Source of the DNA: Chitinibacter sp. FCG-7
GTDB taxonomy: Bacteria > Pseudomonadota > Gammaproteobacteria > Burkholderiales > Chitinibacteraceae
Assembly (NCBI RefSeq): GCF_040047665.1
Contig: NZ_CP157355.1
Span: 434,001 to 498,000, forward strand
DNA: 64,000 bases
Direction of reading: 5' to 3'
Shown: positions 10,105 through 19,649 of the stretch, in pieces
How positions within the stretch are numbered: the first letter of the stretch is position 1
Layout of the letters: every line of letters starts with the position of its first letter
Made by a program: the position numbers and the translations under genes
Notes under the pieces: model-generated
Told to the model about the DNA's origin: nothing
The model's input: only the letters and a program-made list of their open reading frames with translations
The model's database searches: none

Positions 10105-10130
10105 GCCCATCAATCTGATGGGCTTTTTTT
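10105..10130 (+). terminator. Intrinsic terminator of mdh
   Basis: GCCCATCA, a 3-nt loop and TGATGGGC form a perfect 8-bp stem followed by TTTTTTT; an A-run on the left makes it able to work in both directions. Confidence 0.92.
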
Positions 10131-10155
10131 TATTGCCATTGAATGCCGATTATGT

Positions 10156-10204
10156 GGGTATACGGCTATAGGCAAAGCTTGAATTGGTCTACAAACATAT
10201 ACCT
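10156..10204. repeat. 49-bp palindromic repeat, copy b
   Basis: Arms GGGTATACGGCTATAG and CTACAAACATATACCT (about 11 of 16 positions pair). It lies in the gap between the convergent mdh and phasin genes, between their two terminators. Confidence 0.75.
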
Positions 10205-10228
10205 GTCACTACACATTCATCAGAAAAT

Positions 10229-10258
10229 AAAAAAACCACACCGAAGTGTGGTTTTTTT
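10229..10258 (-). terminator. Intrinsic terminator of the phasin gene
   Basis: Stem AAAAAAACCACAC / GTGTGGTTTTTTT with a CGAA loop. The T-run is present on both strands, so it can stop transcription from either side. Confidence 0.9.
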
Positions 10259-10274
10259 ATTGGCATATTAAAAC

Positions 10275-10829
10275 TTAAGCTGCTTTATTCGCCGCTTTAG
10301 TTGCTGCAGCCACTGATTTGGCGCCAGTTTCAACGGCAGCTACAGTTGCTTCAGTCAGATTAGCAGCGATGCGCTGGCTGGTTTTTTGTACGGTATCAAA
10401 CGCGGTGTTGGCGCTTTCAACTGCGTTTTTGATCATATTCACCGCTGCGCTGCCTGCTGGCGCTTGCTGAGCAGCTTGATCCAGTGAAGTCACCAGGTTT
10501 TTGTTAAATTCCAGCACTTGTTCTTCGATCAGCTTGTTCAATTCAGCTTGAGTGCTGCTTGCTGCTTCGTACACAGTGCGCGCCACAGCGATGGTTTTTT
10601 CCACACCAGGTTGTGACAGGGTTTTTTGCAGCTCAACCAGATCCTGCACGCTTTTCACTTGTGACAACGTTTTGGCGGTTTCTGCGTTTTCAGCCAGCAA
10701 ATCACGAGCGATGCTCAACTGCAACTGAAACAGACGCTCGGCACCAGCCAGAGCGATGTTGGTCAGACGCAAAGATTTCTCAAGATTAGCTTGGCTCAGT
10801 TCGGCAAATTGTTTTTGTGCGTTAAACAT
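10275..10829 (-). CDS. Phasin family protein
   Basis: 184 residues. Begins MFNAQKQFAELSQANLEKSLRL, the usual N-terminus of PHA-granule phasins (phasin_2 / PhaP family), followed by an amphipathic, Ala/Gln/Thr-rich helical body and an Ala/Lys-rich tail. Phasins coat polyhydroxyalkanoate granules in the cytoplasm. The start at 10829 has GGAG 8 nt upstream. No other PHA gene is adjacent. A 21-bp TGC/GCA palindrome 70 bp upstream may be the operator of a PhaR-type repressor. Confidence 0.9.
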   Translation of the reverse strand: MFNAQKQFAELSQANLEKSLRLTNIALAGAERLFQLQLSIARDLLAENAETAKTLSQVKSVQDLVELQKTLSQPGVEKTIAVARTVYEAASSTQAELNKLIEEQVLEFNKNLVTSLDQAAQQAPAGSAAVNMIKNAVESANTAFDTVQKTSQRIAANLTEATVAAVETGAKSVAAATKAANKAA

Positions 10830-10899
10830 GGCATTTCTCCGGTTAATGGTGCAGTGCAATAACGCCATTCTTATCCGCACAAACCCGTATGTCAAGTAT

Positions 10900-10920
10900 T
10901 TTTTGTGCGTCGCACAAAAA
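10900..10920. promoter_or_regulatory. 21-bp palindrome upstream of the phasin gene
   Basis: Perfect 10-bp arms TTTTTGTGCG and CGCACAAAAA around a central T. A TGC-N3-GCA core of this kind is the form described for PhaR repressors of phasin genes. A further GCACAA half-site occurs about 25 bp nearer the gene. Confidence 0.5.
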
Positions 10921-10937
10921 CTTTAGCAAAACCGGCG

Positions 10938-13274
10938 TCAACTCCCCATCTGCTTTTGCCTGATGGCCAGAATAGCCTGATTTCTCAGCGTTTTTAGCAA
11001 ATTCAACTGATCAGGCGGCAGCTGCAGCGAGTGCGCCAGCATACGGTCGGCGTAGAACAAGCCAATCGGTTTTTTATCAATCACCACCGGAAAAACCACC
11101 AGCGTTTTGGACTGCGATACAGTCCTGTACCAGGTGGGAATACGCTGGGCAATGCTTTCCGCATCCACGTCTTCGATAAATACATCGGCGTTTTTAGCCA
11201 GCACCAGCTGAAATACATCCACCAGCGGCGACACCGGAAAATTAAAACGCGGCAAGATGGCATCCAGATCTTTGCCAAAACCAAAACGCGCCACCATCGT
11301 GCCTTTTTTCAGATCGCGGGTACAAAAAAGCACCCGGTCAAAGCCAACGCTGCGAAACATGGTCTCCAGAATCATGCGCAAGACATCGTTCAGATTAAAA
11401 TCCCCCACCAGCGTATTGGTAATGTCCTGCACCCCGGCGGATAACAACGCCGCCGGATTACTCAACGTCATTGGCTCGGCCGAGCCAGCATCGCTGTTGC
11501 CCCCCTCTGCTGCAGCGGCTGACTGAGCTGCAGTCGGAGGCTTCACGCCAGCCAACGTGCGCAAACTATTGGCAAACTCGGCTTGCCCCAGATCGATTTG
11601 TAAAATGGACAGATAGGCTAGGTATTGCTTGGCGGCATCGTGCAGGATGTCCTGAAAGTCCCGCTCGGACCACGACACCACTGCCGAAAAACGCTTAATA
11701 ATGTTCTGGGTATGCAGCAGCGCTTCGTTAGGCTTCATGCTGACCAGCGGCAGCATTTCGCTGGCCAGATTGGCAAAGACGCGCAAACGTTCGGCCTGAT
11801 TGGCCGGTTCGCGTACCTTGCTGGCAGACAAAGGCCGCATGCTGGTCACAATGCGATCGGGAAAATTCCATTCTCCGGCAATCGCAACTCCCAGATCGGC
11901 ATAACTAACGCCCAATATGGCCTCGGCGGCCACCGACTCGGCCTCGCCGGTCTGGCTTTTGCGCTTGATAATTTCTAGGCTTTCTTCATTAAAATAGAAA
12001 TGCGTTAGCAATCGCCCCAGATGCTGGAACATGCCACAAATCAGCGCTTCTTCGGCGTCTCGCCAGCCGCTTTTATCGGCCAGCTTGCGGCACAGAATCC
12101 CGCCAAAAAAGATTTCCAGCACCACATCACGCAAACGCGCAGCATGGCTTTTGTTCTGCATGTGCTCAAACAACAAAATCGTCACCGCCAGGCTGCGGAT
12201 CCGGTCAAATCCCAGAATCACAATGGCGCGCGACACCGTGCTGATTGCGCCGCCAAACTGGCCAAAGCTGGCGGAATTCACCACCTTGAGCAATTTATTG
12301 GTCAGCGAGAAATCCTGCAAAATCACACCGGACAGGCTTTGCACCTTTTCGGCCTGCGATTCGTCAACGCGGTTGATCGCATTAATCGTTTGCGAGAGCG
12401 CTGGAAAATCAGCCGAGTGCCGCATGCGCCGCAGCAAAAATTCCACCGTGCTATGCCGCCCCTCTGCCGCCTCGGCCTGAACGGCTTCACCCGCCGCATC
12501 AAGCCAGCTCAGCAAGGCGGCGCGCATATCTCCGGCGTCGGCGTAACGTGACTCAGGGCTTTTAAACAGGGCCGCCATCACCAGATGATCGAGTTTCTCG
12601 TCGATCTTATCGTTAAAGTTCGACGGGGGGACAAAGTTCTCATTGGCGGTTTTGTACAGAATGGCAATGACCGTTTCACCATCGGAAACCAGCTTGCCGG
12701 TCAGCATCTGATACAAAATTACGCCGCAGGCAAAAACATCGGCCTGCGCGTCAACCGGCAGATTATTGATCATCTCGGGGGAAATAAAACCAGCAGTTCC
12801 GGTCAGGCCTTCATAGTGCTGACCGCGCTGGCTGGCCACGCCAAAATCCATAATGCGCGGGCGGCGGCTTTCGTCAAGCATGATATTTTGCGGCTTCATA
12901 TCACGATGAATCACGCCCTTGGCATGCGCAGCCTGCAGTCCTTCCAGAATGGCCGCCATCATCTGCACGGCGGCCACGGGCGACATCTTCTTTTCGCGCC
13001 GCAAATAGTCGGCCAGCGTTTCACCGGCCACGTATTCAAAGACCAGACAGGGGTGCGCATGATCGGCAAATGCGTCATACAGCGTGACAATATTCGGATG
13101 CTGAATCCGGCTGACCAGCTGCGCCTCGGCCAGCGCTTGTAGCGGCTGGCTGTGCAGCACTTTGATTGCAACCTGACGGTCCAGATGGGTATCCCGCGCC
13201 AGATACACCAAGCCTTGCGCACCCTGGCCAATTTTCTTTTCGACCTGAAAACGGCCCTCACCAAACGACTTCAT
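10938..13274 (-). CDS. Serine/threonine protein kinase with HDOD and GAF domains
   Basis: 778 residues, no membrane segment. Residues about 8-265 are a eukaryotic-type kinase: glycine loop IGQGAQGLVY, VAIK with Lys38, HRDMKPQN at 123-130 and DFGVA at 143-147, all catalytically competent. Residues about 275-480 are an HDOD domain (RMRHSADFPALSQTINAI, NKLLKVVNSASF, AIVILGFDRIRSLA). The last 170 residues resemble a GAF domain. The combination suggests a cytosolic signalling protein that phosphorylates partners in response to a ligand. Start at 13274 (ATG, GTGTGAG upstream) is preferred to a TTG ten codons earlier. Same strand as ftsK, 148 bp downstream of it. Target unknown. Confidence 0.9.
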   Translation of the reverse strand: MKSFGEGRFQVEKKIGQGAQGLVYLARDTHLDRQVAIKVLHSQPLQALAEAQLVSRIQHPNIVTLYDAFADHAHPCLVFEYVAGETLADYLRREKKMSPVAAVQMMAAILEGLQAAHAKGVIHRDMKPQNIMLDESRRPRIMDFGVASQRGQHYEGLTGTAGFISPEMINNLPVDAQADVFACGVILYQMLTGKLVSDGETVIAILYKTANENFVPPSNFNDKIDEKLDHLVMAALFKSPESRYADAGDMRAALLSWLDAAGEAVQAEAAEGRHSTVEFLLRRMRHSADFPALSQTINAINRVDESQAEKVQSLSGVILQDFSLTNKLLKVVNSASFGQFGGAISTVSRAIVILGFDRIRSLAVTILLFEHMQNKSHAARLRDVVLEIFFGGILCRKLADKSGWRDAEEALICGMFQHLGRLLTHFYFNEESLEIIKRKSQTGEAESVAAEAILGVSYADLGVAIAGEWNFPDRIVTSMRPLSASKVREPANQAERLRVFANLASEMLPLVSMKPNEALLHTQNIIKRFSAVVSWSERDFQDILHDAAKQYLAYLSILQIDLGQAEFANSLRTLAGVKPPTAAQSAAAAEGGNSDAGSAEPMTLSNPAALLSAGVQDITNTLVGDFNLNDVLRMILETMFRSVGFDRVLFCTRDLKKGTMVARFGFGKDLDAILPRFNFPVSPLVDVFQLVLAKNADVFIEDVDAESIAQRIPTWYRTVSQSKTLVVFPVVIDKKPIGLFYADRMLAHSLQLPPDQLNLLKTLRNQAILAIRQKQMGS

Positions 13275-13422
13275 CTCACACCCGTTTATTCTATTTTGCT
13301 GCAATATAGCCCGAGCAGCCGTAAGGCAAGAAGCTCAATAGAATAAAACTGACTATCGAGGGAAAAATCGGCCTGAAAACCAACAAAAACCAGCCAAGAA
13401 CGCGCGCGAAGCCGCCCATTCG

Positions 13423-16400
13423 TCAGGTATCGCCCGCTGGCACCAGCACGGTACGGTTGCCATTGCTTTCCATACCGCTGACTATCCCGGCGCTTTCCAT
13501 TTGCTCAATCAAGCGGGCTGCGCGGTTGTAGCCGATGCGGAACTGCCGCTGCACCGCCGAAATCGAAGCCCGGCGACTGCGAATTACATGCGCAACGGCC
13601 TCGTCGTACAAAGGATCGCTCTCTTCGGCATCGCCCGGCACACCCGACCAGTTACCGCCCGCTTCAGCTTCATGCGCCGGATACAGCACACCCTCGATGT
13701 AATTGGGCTCGCCCAATTGCTTGAGGTATTCAACCACGCAATGCACTTCGGCATCATCGACAAAAGCGCCATGAATCCGCTGCGGATAGCCTGTTCCCGG
13801 CGGCAGGAACAGCATATCGCCCTGCCCCAGTAAAGCCTCGGCACCCATCTGATCCAAAATCGTGCGGCTATCAATTTTGCTCGATACTTGGAAGGCCAAA
13901 CGCGTCGGAATATTGGCCTTGATCAGGCCGGTAATCACATCGACCGACGGGCGCTGCGTGGCCAAAATCAGGTGTATCCCCGCTGCGCGCGCTTTTTGCG
14001 CTAACCGCGCGATCAGTTCTTCGATTTTCTTACCGGCCACCATCATCAGGTCGGCAAACTCATCGACCACCACCACAATCATCGGCAGATGCTCGAGCGG
14101 TTCTGGGTCATCTGGCGTCAGCGTAAACGGATTGGTCAACTTTTTGCCTGCCGCTTCGGCCTCGGCGACTTTTTGATTAAAACCGGCTAAATTCCTGACA
14201 CCCATCGCGCTCATCAGGCGGTAGCGTTTTTCCATCTCGCCCACGCACCAGTTCAGCGCATTGGCGGCCAGCTTCATATCGGTCACCACCGGCGCGAGCA
14301 AATGCGGGATGCCTTCGTACACCGACAATTCGAGCATTTTCGGGTCGATCATAATAAAGCGCACTTCATCGGGTGTGGCTTTAAATAGGATCGACAAAAT
14401 CATCGCATTGACGCCCACCGATTTACCCGAGCCGGTGGTACCTGCCACCAGCATATGCGGTGTTTTAGCCAGATCGGTGGCGACGGGTATACCGCTGATG
14501 TCCTTGCCCAGTGCGATGGTCAGAGGGGATACCTGCCCATGGTATTCCGGCGCGGATAAAATCTCGGACAGCCGGATCATTTGCCTTGTCGGGTTAGGCA
14601 ATTCCAGCCCCATGCAGGTTTTGCCCGGAATCGTCTCCACCACGCGCACCGAGGCTAGCCCCAGCGAGCGCGCCAGATCTTTAGCCAGATTGACCACCTG
14701 CGCGCCACGAATGCCGGTCGCGGGCTCGACTTCAAAACGCGTAATCACCGGCCCGGCATAAGCATCGAGCACGCTGACCTTGACTTTGAATTCGTTAAGT
14801 TTTTCTTCGATCAGAATACTGCGCTCAAGCAAGTCCTCCTGACTTACCGTAATGGTCTGCACCGTGGCGGGGCGCAATAGCTCCAGCGGCAAGCACAAAC
14901 CGTCTTCACCGCGCCAGGCTGGATCTGCCGCCGCACGCGGCGCGGGGGCTAGCGCATCCGGGCGCAAAAATGTGGTCGGTCGCTGTGGGGCGGATACTGC
15001 GGGCGCGCTTGCGGACGTATCACTCGATATACTTACCGATGTATCTTGCTCAATGGCATATTCATACTGCCCTACAGCCATATACCCATGCATTGAAGAT
15101 GGGGCCGTAGATGCTAGACTGGCTAGATTTGCTGCGGGATTGAACAGTGCAGCTGCTGGCGAAAAGCCCTCTTCGCTCATGGCATCAGGTGCTGGCTGAG
15201 TAAGATCAAGCTGCGGCGACACTGGCGCTGGATGACTTGCCAGCACAGACGGATTGAGCATCTGCGAAATTGCGCTGACCTGGGCTGGCGTAGTCGGGCC
15301 CTGCAGCGCCGGACTGTTTTGTGCCTGCGAAATCGGGCTCCCTTGCACTTGCAGAGTCGGACTCAGTTGCGCTTGCAGCGCTGGCACAATCGATGCCTGC
15401 GTTGCAGAGTGAGCTGATGGCTGCGATGCCAGGCTGACTGATGCCGCAGGCATCGTTTGCTGCTGGCTGGATTGAAAAATCCGGATGACTTCGGGCGCAG
15501 GCGCACGATGGGCCACAGCCGGGGTTGGCGGCGGCGCTGTGCGCTGCGGAGTTGCGGCCTTGGGCTGCACTGGCGTTGCGGCACCCGAGCGATAGCTGTG
15601 TGTTGGCGTAATTTTCGGGCTCGGGCGCTTGCCGCTGTGAATATCCTGCAAACGCTCGCGAATTTCGGACGGATCAATCACTGGCAGCGGCTCTGGCGCT
15701 TTACGCTCGGGCATTTTTGCGCCTTCAATCGCCAGCTTGCGCTGGCTGCGCTCCAGATTGCGCTGAATATGGCTCATATCGAGCACCGGCAATTCGCGCC
15801 GACTTTTGCGCGGTGCCGGAATCGGCTGACTCGGTGTTTTTACCTGCTCGGCCGATAGAAAATCTTTGGTCTCGCTCACCGCTGAAACGGGTGACACTTT
15901 TAAATCAGGTACAAGCGCTGACGAGCTACGCGTCAGCGATGAAACGGACTCAATAGCAGCCTGATTCACTGCGCGCGGCAATGGCGCTGCCTCTGCTTGC
16001 ATCTGGATGGTGCGCTCCGGCTGCGGCGTGCTGGCTAGCTGAGATGTTGGCGGCACATCGCTGACCGGCTCACTGATCACTGGCTTCGCATCAGATTCAA
16101 TACGCGGCTCTGCCAGGGTATTGGCTGCTAGCTCATACTCAGATTGGCTTGTATGCTGATACCCCTGAGTACGAATCAGGGCCGCACCTTCGCTCTGTTG
16201 CGAGGCAGGCTGCTGGATAGACGGCTGAGCGCTACTACCAGCACGTCTATGCGCTGTTGCATCAACCCTGGTCTGAGGCGCGGATGGGCTTGTGCGTTGA
16301 GTCTCGAAGCCCGGCGCGAGGTCAGTTGAAACATCAGTCGGCTCAACGCTAGCCTCAGGCTTAATGCTGTGCAGTACGTCGGCCATTTTGGCGCCGATCT

Positions 16401-16644
16401 TGCTAGACACCGGTTGAATCAGCGATTTCAGCGAGCCCACACCTTTGGCTGCGGCCAGGCTAACCGAAGAGAGCGGCAATTCAAACATGCCGTCCAGACG
16501 CGACGCCTCGGGCACTTTAGCCGCTGCGGGCGGCTGATCTTGCTCTGGCTTCTCGCTGCGGGCTTTTTTCGCCGGGTCAATGCCCGACAAATCGCCTTCC
16601 AGCTTCTGATTTAACACCTCAAACAACTGCTGTATTTTCTTCAT
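13423..16644 (-). CDS. FtsK/SpoIIIE-type DNA translocase lacking the membrane domain
   Basis: 1073 residues. The C-terminal 480 residues are a complete motor: Walker [15 protein letters not shown], Walker [14 protein letters not shown], the [22 protein letters not shown] block, and a C-terminal winged-helix gamma domain ([25 protein letters not shown]). The N-terminus has no hydrophobic segments, so the four membrane helices of a classical FtsK are absent. About 550 residues of Pro/Ser/Gln/Ala-rich linker separate it from the motor and contain degenerate repeats ([18 protein letters not shown]). Probably a second, soluble chromosome-dimer or segregation translocase. Its start overlaps the cupin stop (ATGA). 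A probable 49-bp repeat copy lies inside the linker. Confidence 0.93.
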   Translation of the reverse strand: MKKIQQLFEVLNQKLEGDLSGIDPAKKARSEKPEQDQPPAAAKVPEASRLDGMFELPLSSVSLAAAKGVGSLKSLIQPVSSKIGAKMADVLHSIKPEASVEPTDVSTDLAPGFETQRTSPSAPQTRVDATAHRRAGSSAQPSIQQPASQQSEGAALIRTQGYQHTSQSEYELAANTLAEPRIESDAKPVISEPVSDVPPTSQLASTPQPERTIQMQAEAAPLPRAVNQAAIESVSSLTRSSSALVPDLKVSPVSAVSETKDFLSAEQVKTPSQPIPAPRKSRRELPVLDMSHIQRNLERSQRKLAIEGAKMPERKAPEPLPVIDPSEIRERLQDIHSGKRPSPKITPTHSYRSGAATPVQPKAATPQRTAPPPTPAVAHRAPAPEVIRIFQSSQQQTMPAASVSLASQPSAHSATQASIVPALQAQLSPTLQVQGSPISQAQNSPALQGPTTPAQVSAISQMLNPSVLASHPAPVSPQLDLTQPAPDAMSEEGFSPAAALFNPAANLASLASTAPSSMHGYMAVGQYEYAIEQDTSVSISSDTSASAPAVSAPQRPTTFLRPDALAPAPRAAADPAWRGEDGLCLPLELLRPATVQTITVSQEDLLERSILIEEKLNEFKVKVSVLDAYAGPVITRFEVEPATGIRGAQVVNLAKDLARSLGLASVRVVETIPGKTCMGLELPNPTRQMIRLSEILSAPEYHGQVSPLTIALGKDISGIPVATDLAKTPHMLVAGTTGSGKSVGVNAMILSILFKATPDEVRFIMIDPKMLELSVYEGIPHLLAPVVTDMKLAANALNWCVGEMEKRYRLMSAMGVRNLAGFNQKVAEAEAAGKKLTNPFTLTPDDPEPLEHLPMIVVVVDEFADLMMVAGKKIEELIARLAQKARAAGIHLILATQRPSVDVITGLIKANIPTRLAFQVSSKIDSRTILDQMGAEALLGQGDMLFLPPGTGYPQRIHGAFVDDAEVHCVVEYLKQLGEPNYIEGVLYPAHEAEAGGNWSGVPGDAEESDPLYDEAVAHVIRSRRASISAVQRQFRIGYNRAARLIEQMESAGIVSGMESNGNRTVLVPAGDT
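15039..15087. repeat. Probable 49-bp palindromic repeat copy inside ftsK
   Basis: The right arm CTACAGCCATATACCC is a close match to the family, and a degraded left arm ATGTATCTTGCTCAAT begins exactly 49 bp before its end. It lies in the variable linker of the FtsK-type gene. The left arm alone would not be recognised. Confidence 0.45.
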
Positions 16645-17015
16645 GACGTTGATGCCGCCCGATCTAACACGACAAAATACTTATGCACAGCCTGCAACAC
16701 TTCAAAACGACCAACAAAGCCGGCGGGAATCACCGCCGCCTCGCCTGCGCTGACCACTACGCCTTGCTCATGCTCGTCCACCAGCCGCACCTGACCGCTG
16801 ATCACGCAGAAAAACTCTTCCTTGTCCGGCGCAAAGCGGATATTCCAGCTTCCCACCTCACACGCCCAGGTGCCGCAAGAGAGCACACCATCGTCCGAGG
16901 TGTAGTGGGCCCAGGTCGTGCGCAAAGGCGTGCCCGAGACGCGGCGATCCTCGCGTGGCTGATCAAAATTGGGCTCGACGGCCTGATTAAAATGGGTAAT
17001 GCGCGCTAAAGTCAT
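16641..17015 (-). CDS. Cupin domain protein (DUF861 type)
   Basis: 124 residues forming a single cupin barrel of the cupin_3/DUF861 type: [19 protein letters not shown] then the metal-site-like [19 protein letters not shown] and [17 protein letters not shown]. Such proteins include ureidoglycine aminohydrolase-like and EutQ-like enzymes, but the substrate cannot be read from the sequence. The stop codon overlaps the start of the FtsK-type gene by 4 bp, so the two are translationally coupled although no functional link is known. dnaB lies 117 bp upstream on the same strand. Confidence 0.82.
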   Translation of the reverse strand: MTLARITHFNQAVEPNFDQPREDRRVSGTPLRTTWAHYTSDDGVLSCGTWACEVGSWNIRFAPDKEEFFCVISGQVRLVDEHEQGVVVSAGEAAVIPAGFVGRFEVLQAVHKYFVVLDRAASTS

Positions 17016-17132
17016 GCAAAAAATCCAGAAATTTGATGAGGCCCGATTGATACGGAGACCTGATACATACTTGGGGCAGATTCATATTTGGGAGCAGACT
17101 CATGCCGGGCAAGGCAATGCAGCTGCAAGGCC

Positions 17133-18581
17133 CTATTCCAAATCACTATTCCAGTCATCCGGCCGCATCAGTGCATTGTCAAAGCGTGAATACATGCCCT
17201 GAAACACCAAGGGCACCCGCCCGACCGGGCCATTACGGTGCTTGCCGACGATGCATTCGGCCAAACCTTTGTGCGGGCTATCCGGGTTGTAGTATTCATC
17301 GCGGTACATAAACATAATCAAGTCGGCGTCCTGCTCGATTGCGCCCGATTCACGCAAATCGGACATCATCGGGCGTTTGTCGGTACGTTGCTCGACCGAA
17401 CGCGAGAGCTGCGAGAGCGCGATAATCGGGCATTTAAGTTCACGCGCCAGCCCCTTGAGCGAGCGCGAAATCTCACCCAGCTCGGTGGCCCGGTTCTGAT
17501 CTTTCGCACCCGCGCGCCCTGCCATCAATTGCAAGTAGTCGATCACAATCAGGCCAAGCTGACCACCGCATTGCCGCGCCAGACGCCGCGAGCGGGTTCG
17601 CACATCCAATGCAGTCAGCGCACCGGTTTCCTCGATAAAAATTGGCGCCTCAGATAATTTGCCCACCGCATGCGTCAGCCTGAGCCAGTCTTCGTCCTCA
17701 AAACGACCGGTTTTAAGCTTGTGCATATCAATTTTGCCCACCGAGCCGACCATCCGCATACCCAGCTGCGCCGCGCCCATCTCCAGCGAGAAAATCGCCA
17801 CCGGCAATTTACTGTGAATGGCGACGTTTTCAGCGATATTGACCGAAAACGCCGTTTTACCCATAGAAGGACGGCCAGCTACAATAATCAGATCGCCGCC
17901 TTGCAGACCGGAGGTCATTTTATCCAGATCAATAAAGCCGGTTGGCGTACCGGTCACTTCGGACGGATTGTCCTGCTGGTAGAGATGATCAATGCGCTCG
18001 ACGATTTCTTTCAGAATCGGCGGCATGGTGTGAAAACCCTGCTGCCCTTTAGCCGATTGCTCGGCGATCTGGAATACCTTGGATTCGGCCTCGTCGAGCA
18101 ATTCTTTGGCGTCACGCCCGTTCGGGAAAAACGTGCCATCAACGATTTCGGTGGCCACAGCCGAGAGCTGGCGCAATACCGATTTTTCACGGACGATTTC
18201 CGCATAACGGCGAATATTGGCCGCCGATGGCGTATTTTGTACCAGCGAGCCCAGATACGAGAGACCACCGACATACGACAGATCATTGGTCGTATCGAGT
18301 GATTCTTTCACCGTGATCACATCCGCAGGGCGGTTGTGCTCGATCAGCTTGATGATGGCCTGAAAAATGCGCCGGTGATCTTCGCGGTAAAAATCCTGCG
18401 CACCAATCACATCGGCGATGCGGTCAAACGCCGTGTTTTCCAGCATCAGGCCACCCAGCACAGACTGCTCGGCCTCGACCGAATGCGGCGGGATGCGGTA
18501 GGTGGCTGTCTCGTCAACTTGCGCTGCGGCATTGTATTCGGCTTGCATGTCGCGAACTAGCTCGGTAGGATATTCGTTCAT
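17133..18581 (-). CDS. dnaB: Replicative DNA helicase DnaB
   Basis: 482 residues. The N-terminal domain begins YRIPPHSVEAEQSVLGGLML, the RecA-like helicase domain carries Walker A GRPSMGKTAFS, FSLEMGAAQLGMRM, IVIDYLQLM and the C-terminal SDLRESGAIEQDADLIMF motif. It forms the hexamer that unwinds DNA at the replication fork. The ATG at 18581 gives the usual short N-terminal extension; the frame upstream of it is not DnaB-like. Divergent from ratA. No intein or truncation is seen. Confidence 0.97.
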   Translation of the reverse strand: MNEYPTELVRDMQAEYNAAAQVDETATYRIPPHSVEAEQSVLGGLMLENTAFDRIADVIGAQDFYREDHRRIFQAIIKLIEHNRPADVITVKESLDTTNDLSYVGGLSYLGSLVQNTPSAANIRRYAEIVREKSVLRQLSAVATEIVDGTFFPNGRDAKELLDEAESKVFQIAEQSAKGQQGFHTMPPILKEIVERIDHLYQQDNPSEVTGTPTGFIDLDKMTSGLQGGDLIIVAGRPSMGKTAFSVNIAENVAIHSKLPVAIFSLEMGAAQLGMRMVGSVGKIDMHKLKTGRFEDEDWLRLTHAVGKLSEAPIFIEETGALTALDVRTRSRRLARQCGGQLGLIVIDYLQLMAGRAGAKDQNRATELGEISRSLKGLARELKCPIIALSQLSRSVEQRTDKRPMMSDLRESGAIEQDADLIMFMYRDEYYNPDSPHKGLAECIVGKHRNGPVGRVPLVFQGMYSRFDNALMRPDDWNSDLE

Positions 18582-18699
18582 TTTCACTTTTATGGCGGAT
18601 GTGGGCAGCAGATTAAAGCGCTGCCGACGATGGTTGTAACGCAGCAGGCCCACAGACTCAGGGCTTGCAAGAGAATCATTTTACTCCGCCGCACCCTTG

Positions 18700-19134
18700 A
18701 TGACCATGCAGTCCATCCGTAAATCAGTCCTGGTTCCCCATTCTGCCGCACAAATGTATGAGCTGGTTGATCGCGTTGAAGATTACCCGCGCTTTTTGCC
18801 GTGGTGTGGCGGCGTTGAAGTGCACGAGCGCAGCGAGCAGATTCTAGATGTCACCGTCAAAATCGAATTTCTTAAAGTGAGTACTTTTTTTCGTACCCGC
18901 GATGAGAAATCGGCCAATGAAATCGTCATGCATTTCGTTGACGGGCCATTTAAAGCTCTGACCGGTATCTGGCGCTTTACCCCGCTGATGGAAGACGCCT
19001 GCAAAATCGAATTCGAACTCGATTACGAGTTTTCCAGCCGCACCATTGACGCCGTCATTGGCCCGGTTTTTGGCAAGATCACTTCAACTTTTGTCGATGC
19101 TTTTGTCAAAGAAGCCGACCGCAAATACGGATAA
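18700..19134 (+). CDS. ratA: RatA-family START-like protein (ubiquinone-binding/toxin family)
   Basis: 144 residues, single SRPBCC/START-like domain: KSVLVPHSAAQMYELVDRVEDYPRFLPWC at the N-terminus and the FDYEF-like strand and DAFVKEADRKYG ending at the C-terminus. In E. coli RatA was reported to affect 70S assembly, while related Coq10 proteins bind quinone; both are family knowledge, neither is shown here. ATG codons at 18700 and 18706 are both possible starts. rnfH follows 4 bp after the stop, the usual partner. Confidence 0.9.
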   Translation: MTMQSIRKSVLVPHSAAQMYELVDRVEDYPRFLPWCGGVEVHERSEQILDVTVKIEFLKVSTFFRTRDEKSANEIVMHFVDGPFKALTGIWRFTPLMEDACKIEFELDYEFSSRTIDAVIGPVFGKITSTFVDAFVKEADRKYG

Positions 19135-19138
19135 ATCC

Positions 19139-19459
19139 ATGACAAACACCGACACCCTGATGACTGTTGAAGTCGTTTATGCCACGGCGGCGAAACAAAA
19201 ATTGCTGCGTGTAAAAGTACCTGCAGGCAGCACGGCGCAATACGCGATTGAAAAATCGGGCATTCTGGCCGAGTTTCCCGAAATTGATCTGGGCACGCAG
19301 AAAATCGGCATTTTCGCCAAAGCGGTCAAGCTCGATACCGTGCTACGCGAAAAAGACCGCGTTGAAATCTACCGCCCACTGATCGCCGACCCCAAAGAAG
19401 TCCGCCGCCAGCGCGCAGCCGAGGGCAAGGCGATGAAAAAAGGCGGTGGCGAAGCTTAA
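19139..19459 (+). CDS. rnfH: RnfH family protein
   Basis: 106 residues of the UPF0125/RnfH ubiquitin-like fold: MTVEVVYATAAKQKLLRVKVPAG, GIFAKAVKLDTVLREKDRVEIYRPL, then a basic tail (PKEVRRQRAAEGKAMKKGGG). Function is unclear. The ATG at 19139 is 4 bp after ratA; a second ATG at 19160 would also fit the conserved start. Normal ratA-rnfH operon. Confidence 0.92.
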   Translation: MTNTDTLMTVEVVYATAAKQKLLRVKVPAGSTAQYAIEKSGILAEFPEIDLGTQKIGIFAKAVKLDTVLREKDRVEIYRPLIADPKEVRRQRAAEGKAMKKGGGEA

Positions 19460-19480
19460 GAATCCTAGCGACCCTTAATT

Positions 19481-19503
19481 GGCGCGATGGCCCGCGCCTT
19501 TTC
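19481..19503 (+). terminator. Probable terminator of ratA-rnfH
   Basis: GGCGCG and CGCGCC form a 6-bp GC stem around a short loop, followed by TTTTCCC. The T-run is short, so efficiency is uncertain. Confidence 0.55.
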
Positions 19504-19649
19504 CCTTCACAATCAAGCGTTTGATCATGAAGGAAGAGCTGCGCCCTGAATTTTTAGAATGAACTTACCCAGCAATTGCAATACAATGTTTCCCGTATAA
19601 GCCGCCATTAAAAGTCGGCATCACCAACAAGAGACATTCGAGCAGACCT

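Noticed and set aside
14463..14511. Another 49-bp stretch in ftsK starting GGGTATACC and ending GATACC
   Set aside because: It encodes the conserved FtsK segment around [18 protein letters not shown] and its right arm needs an insertion to match, so I take it as chance.
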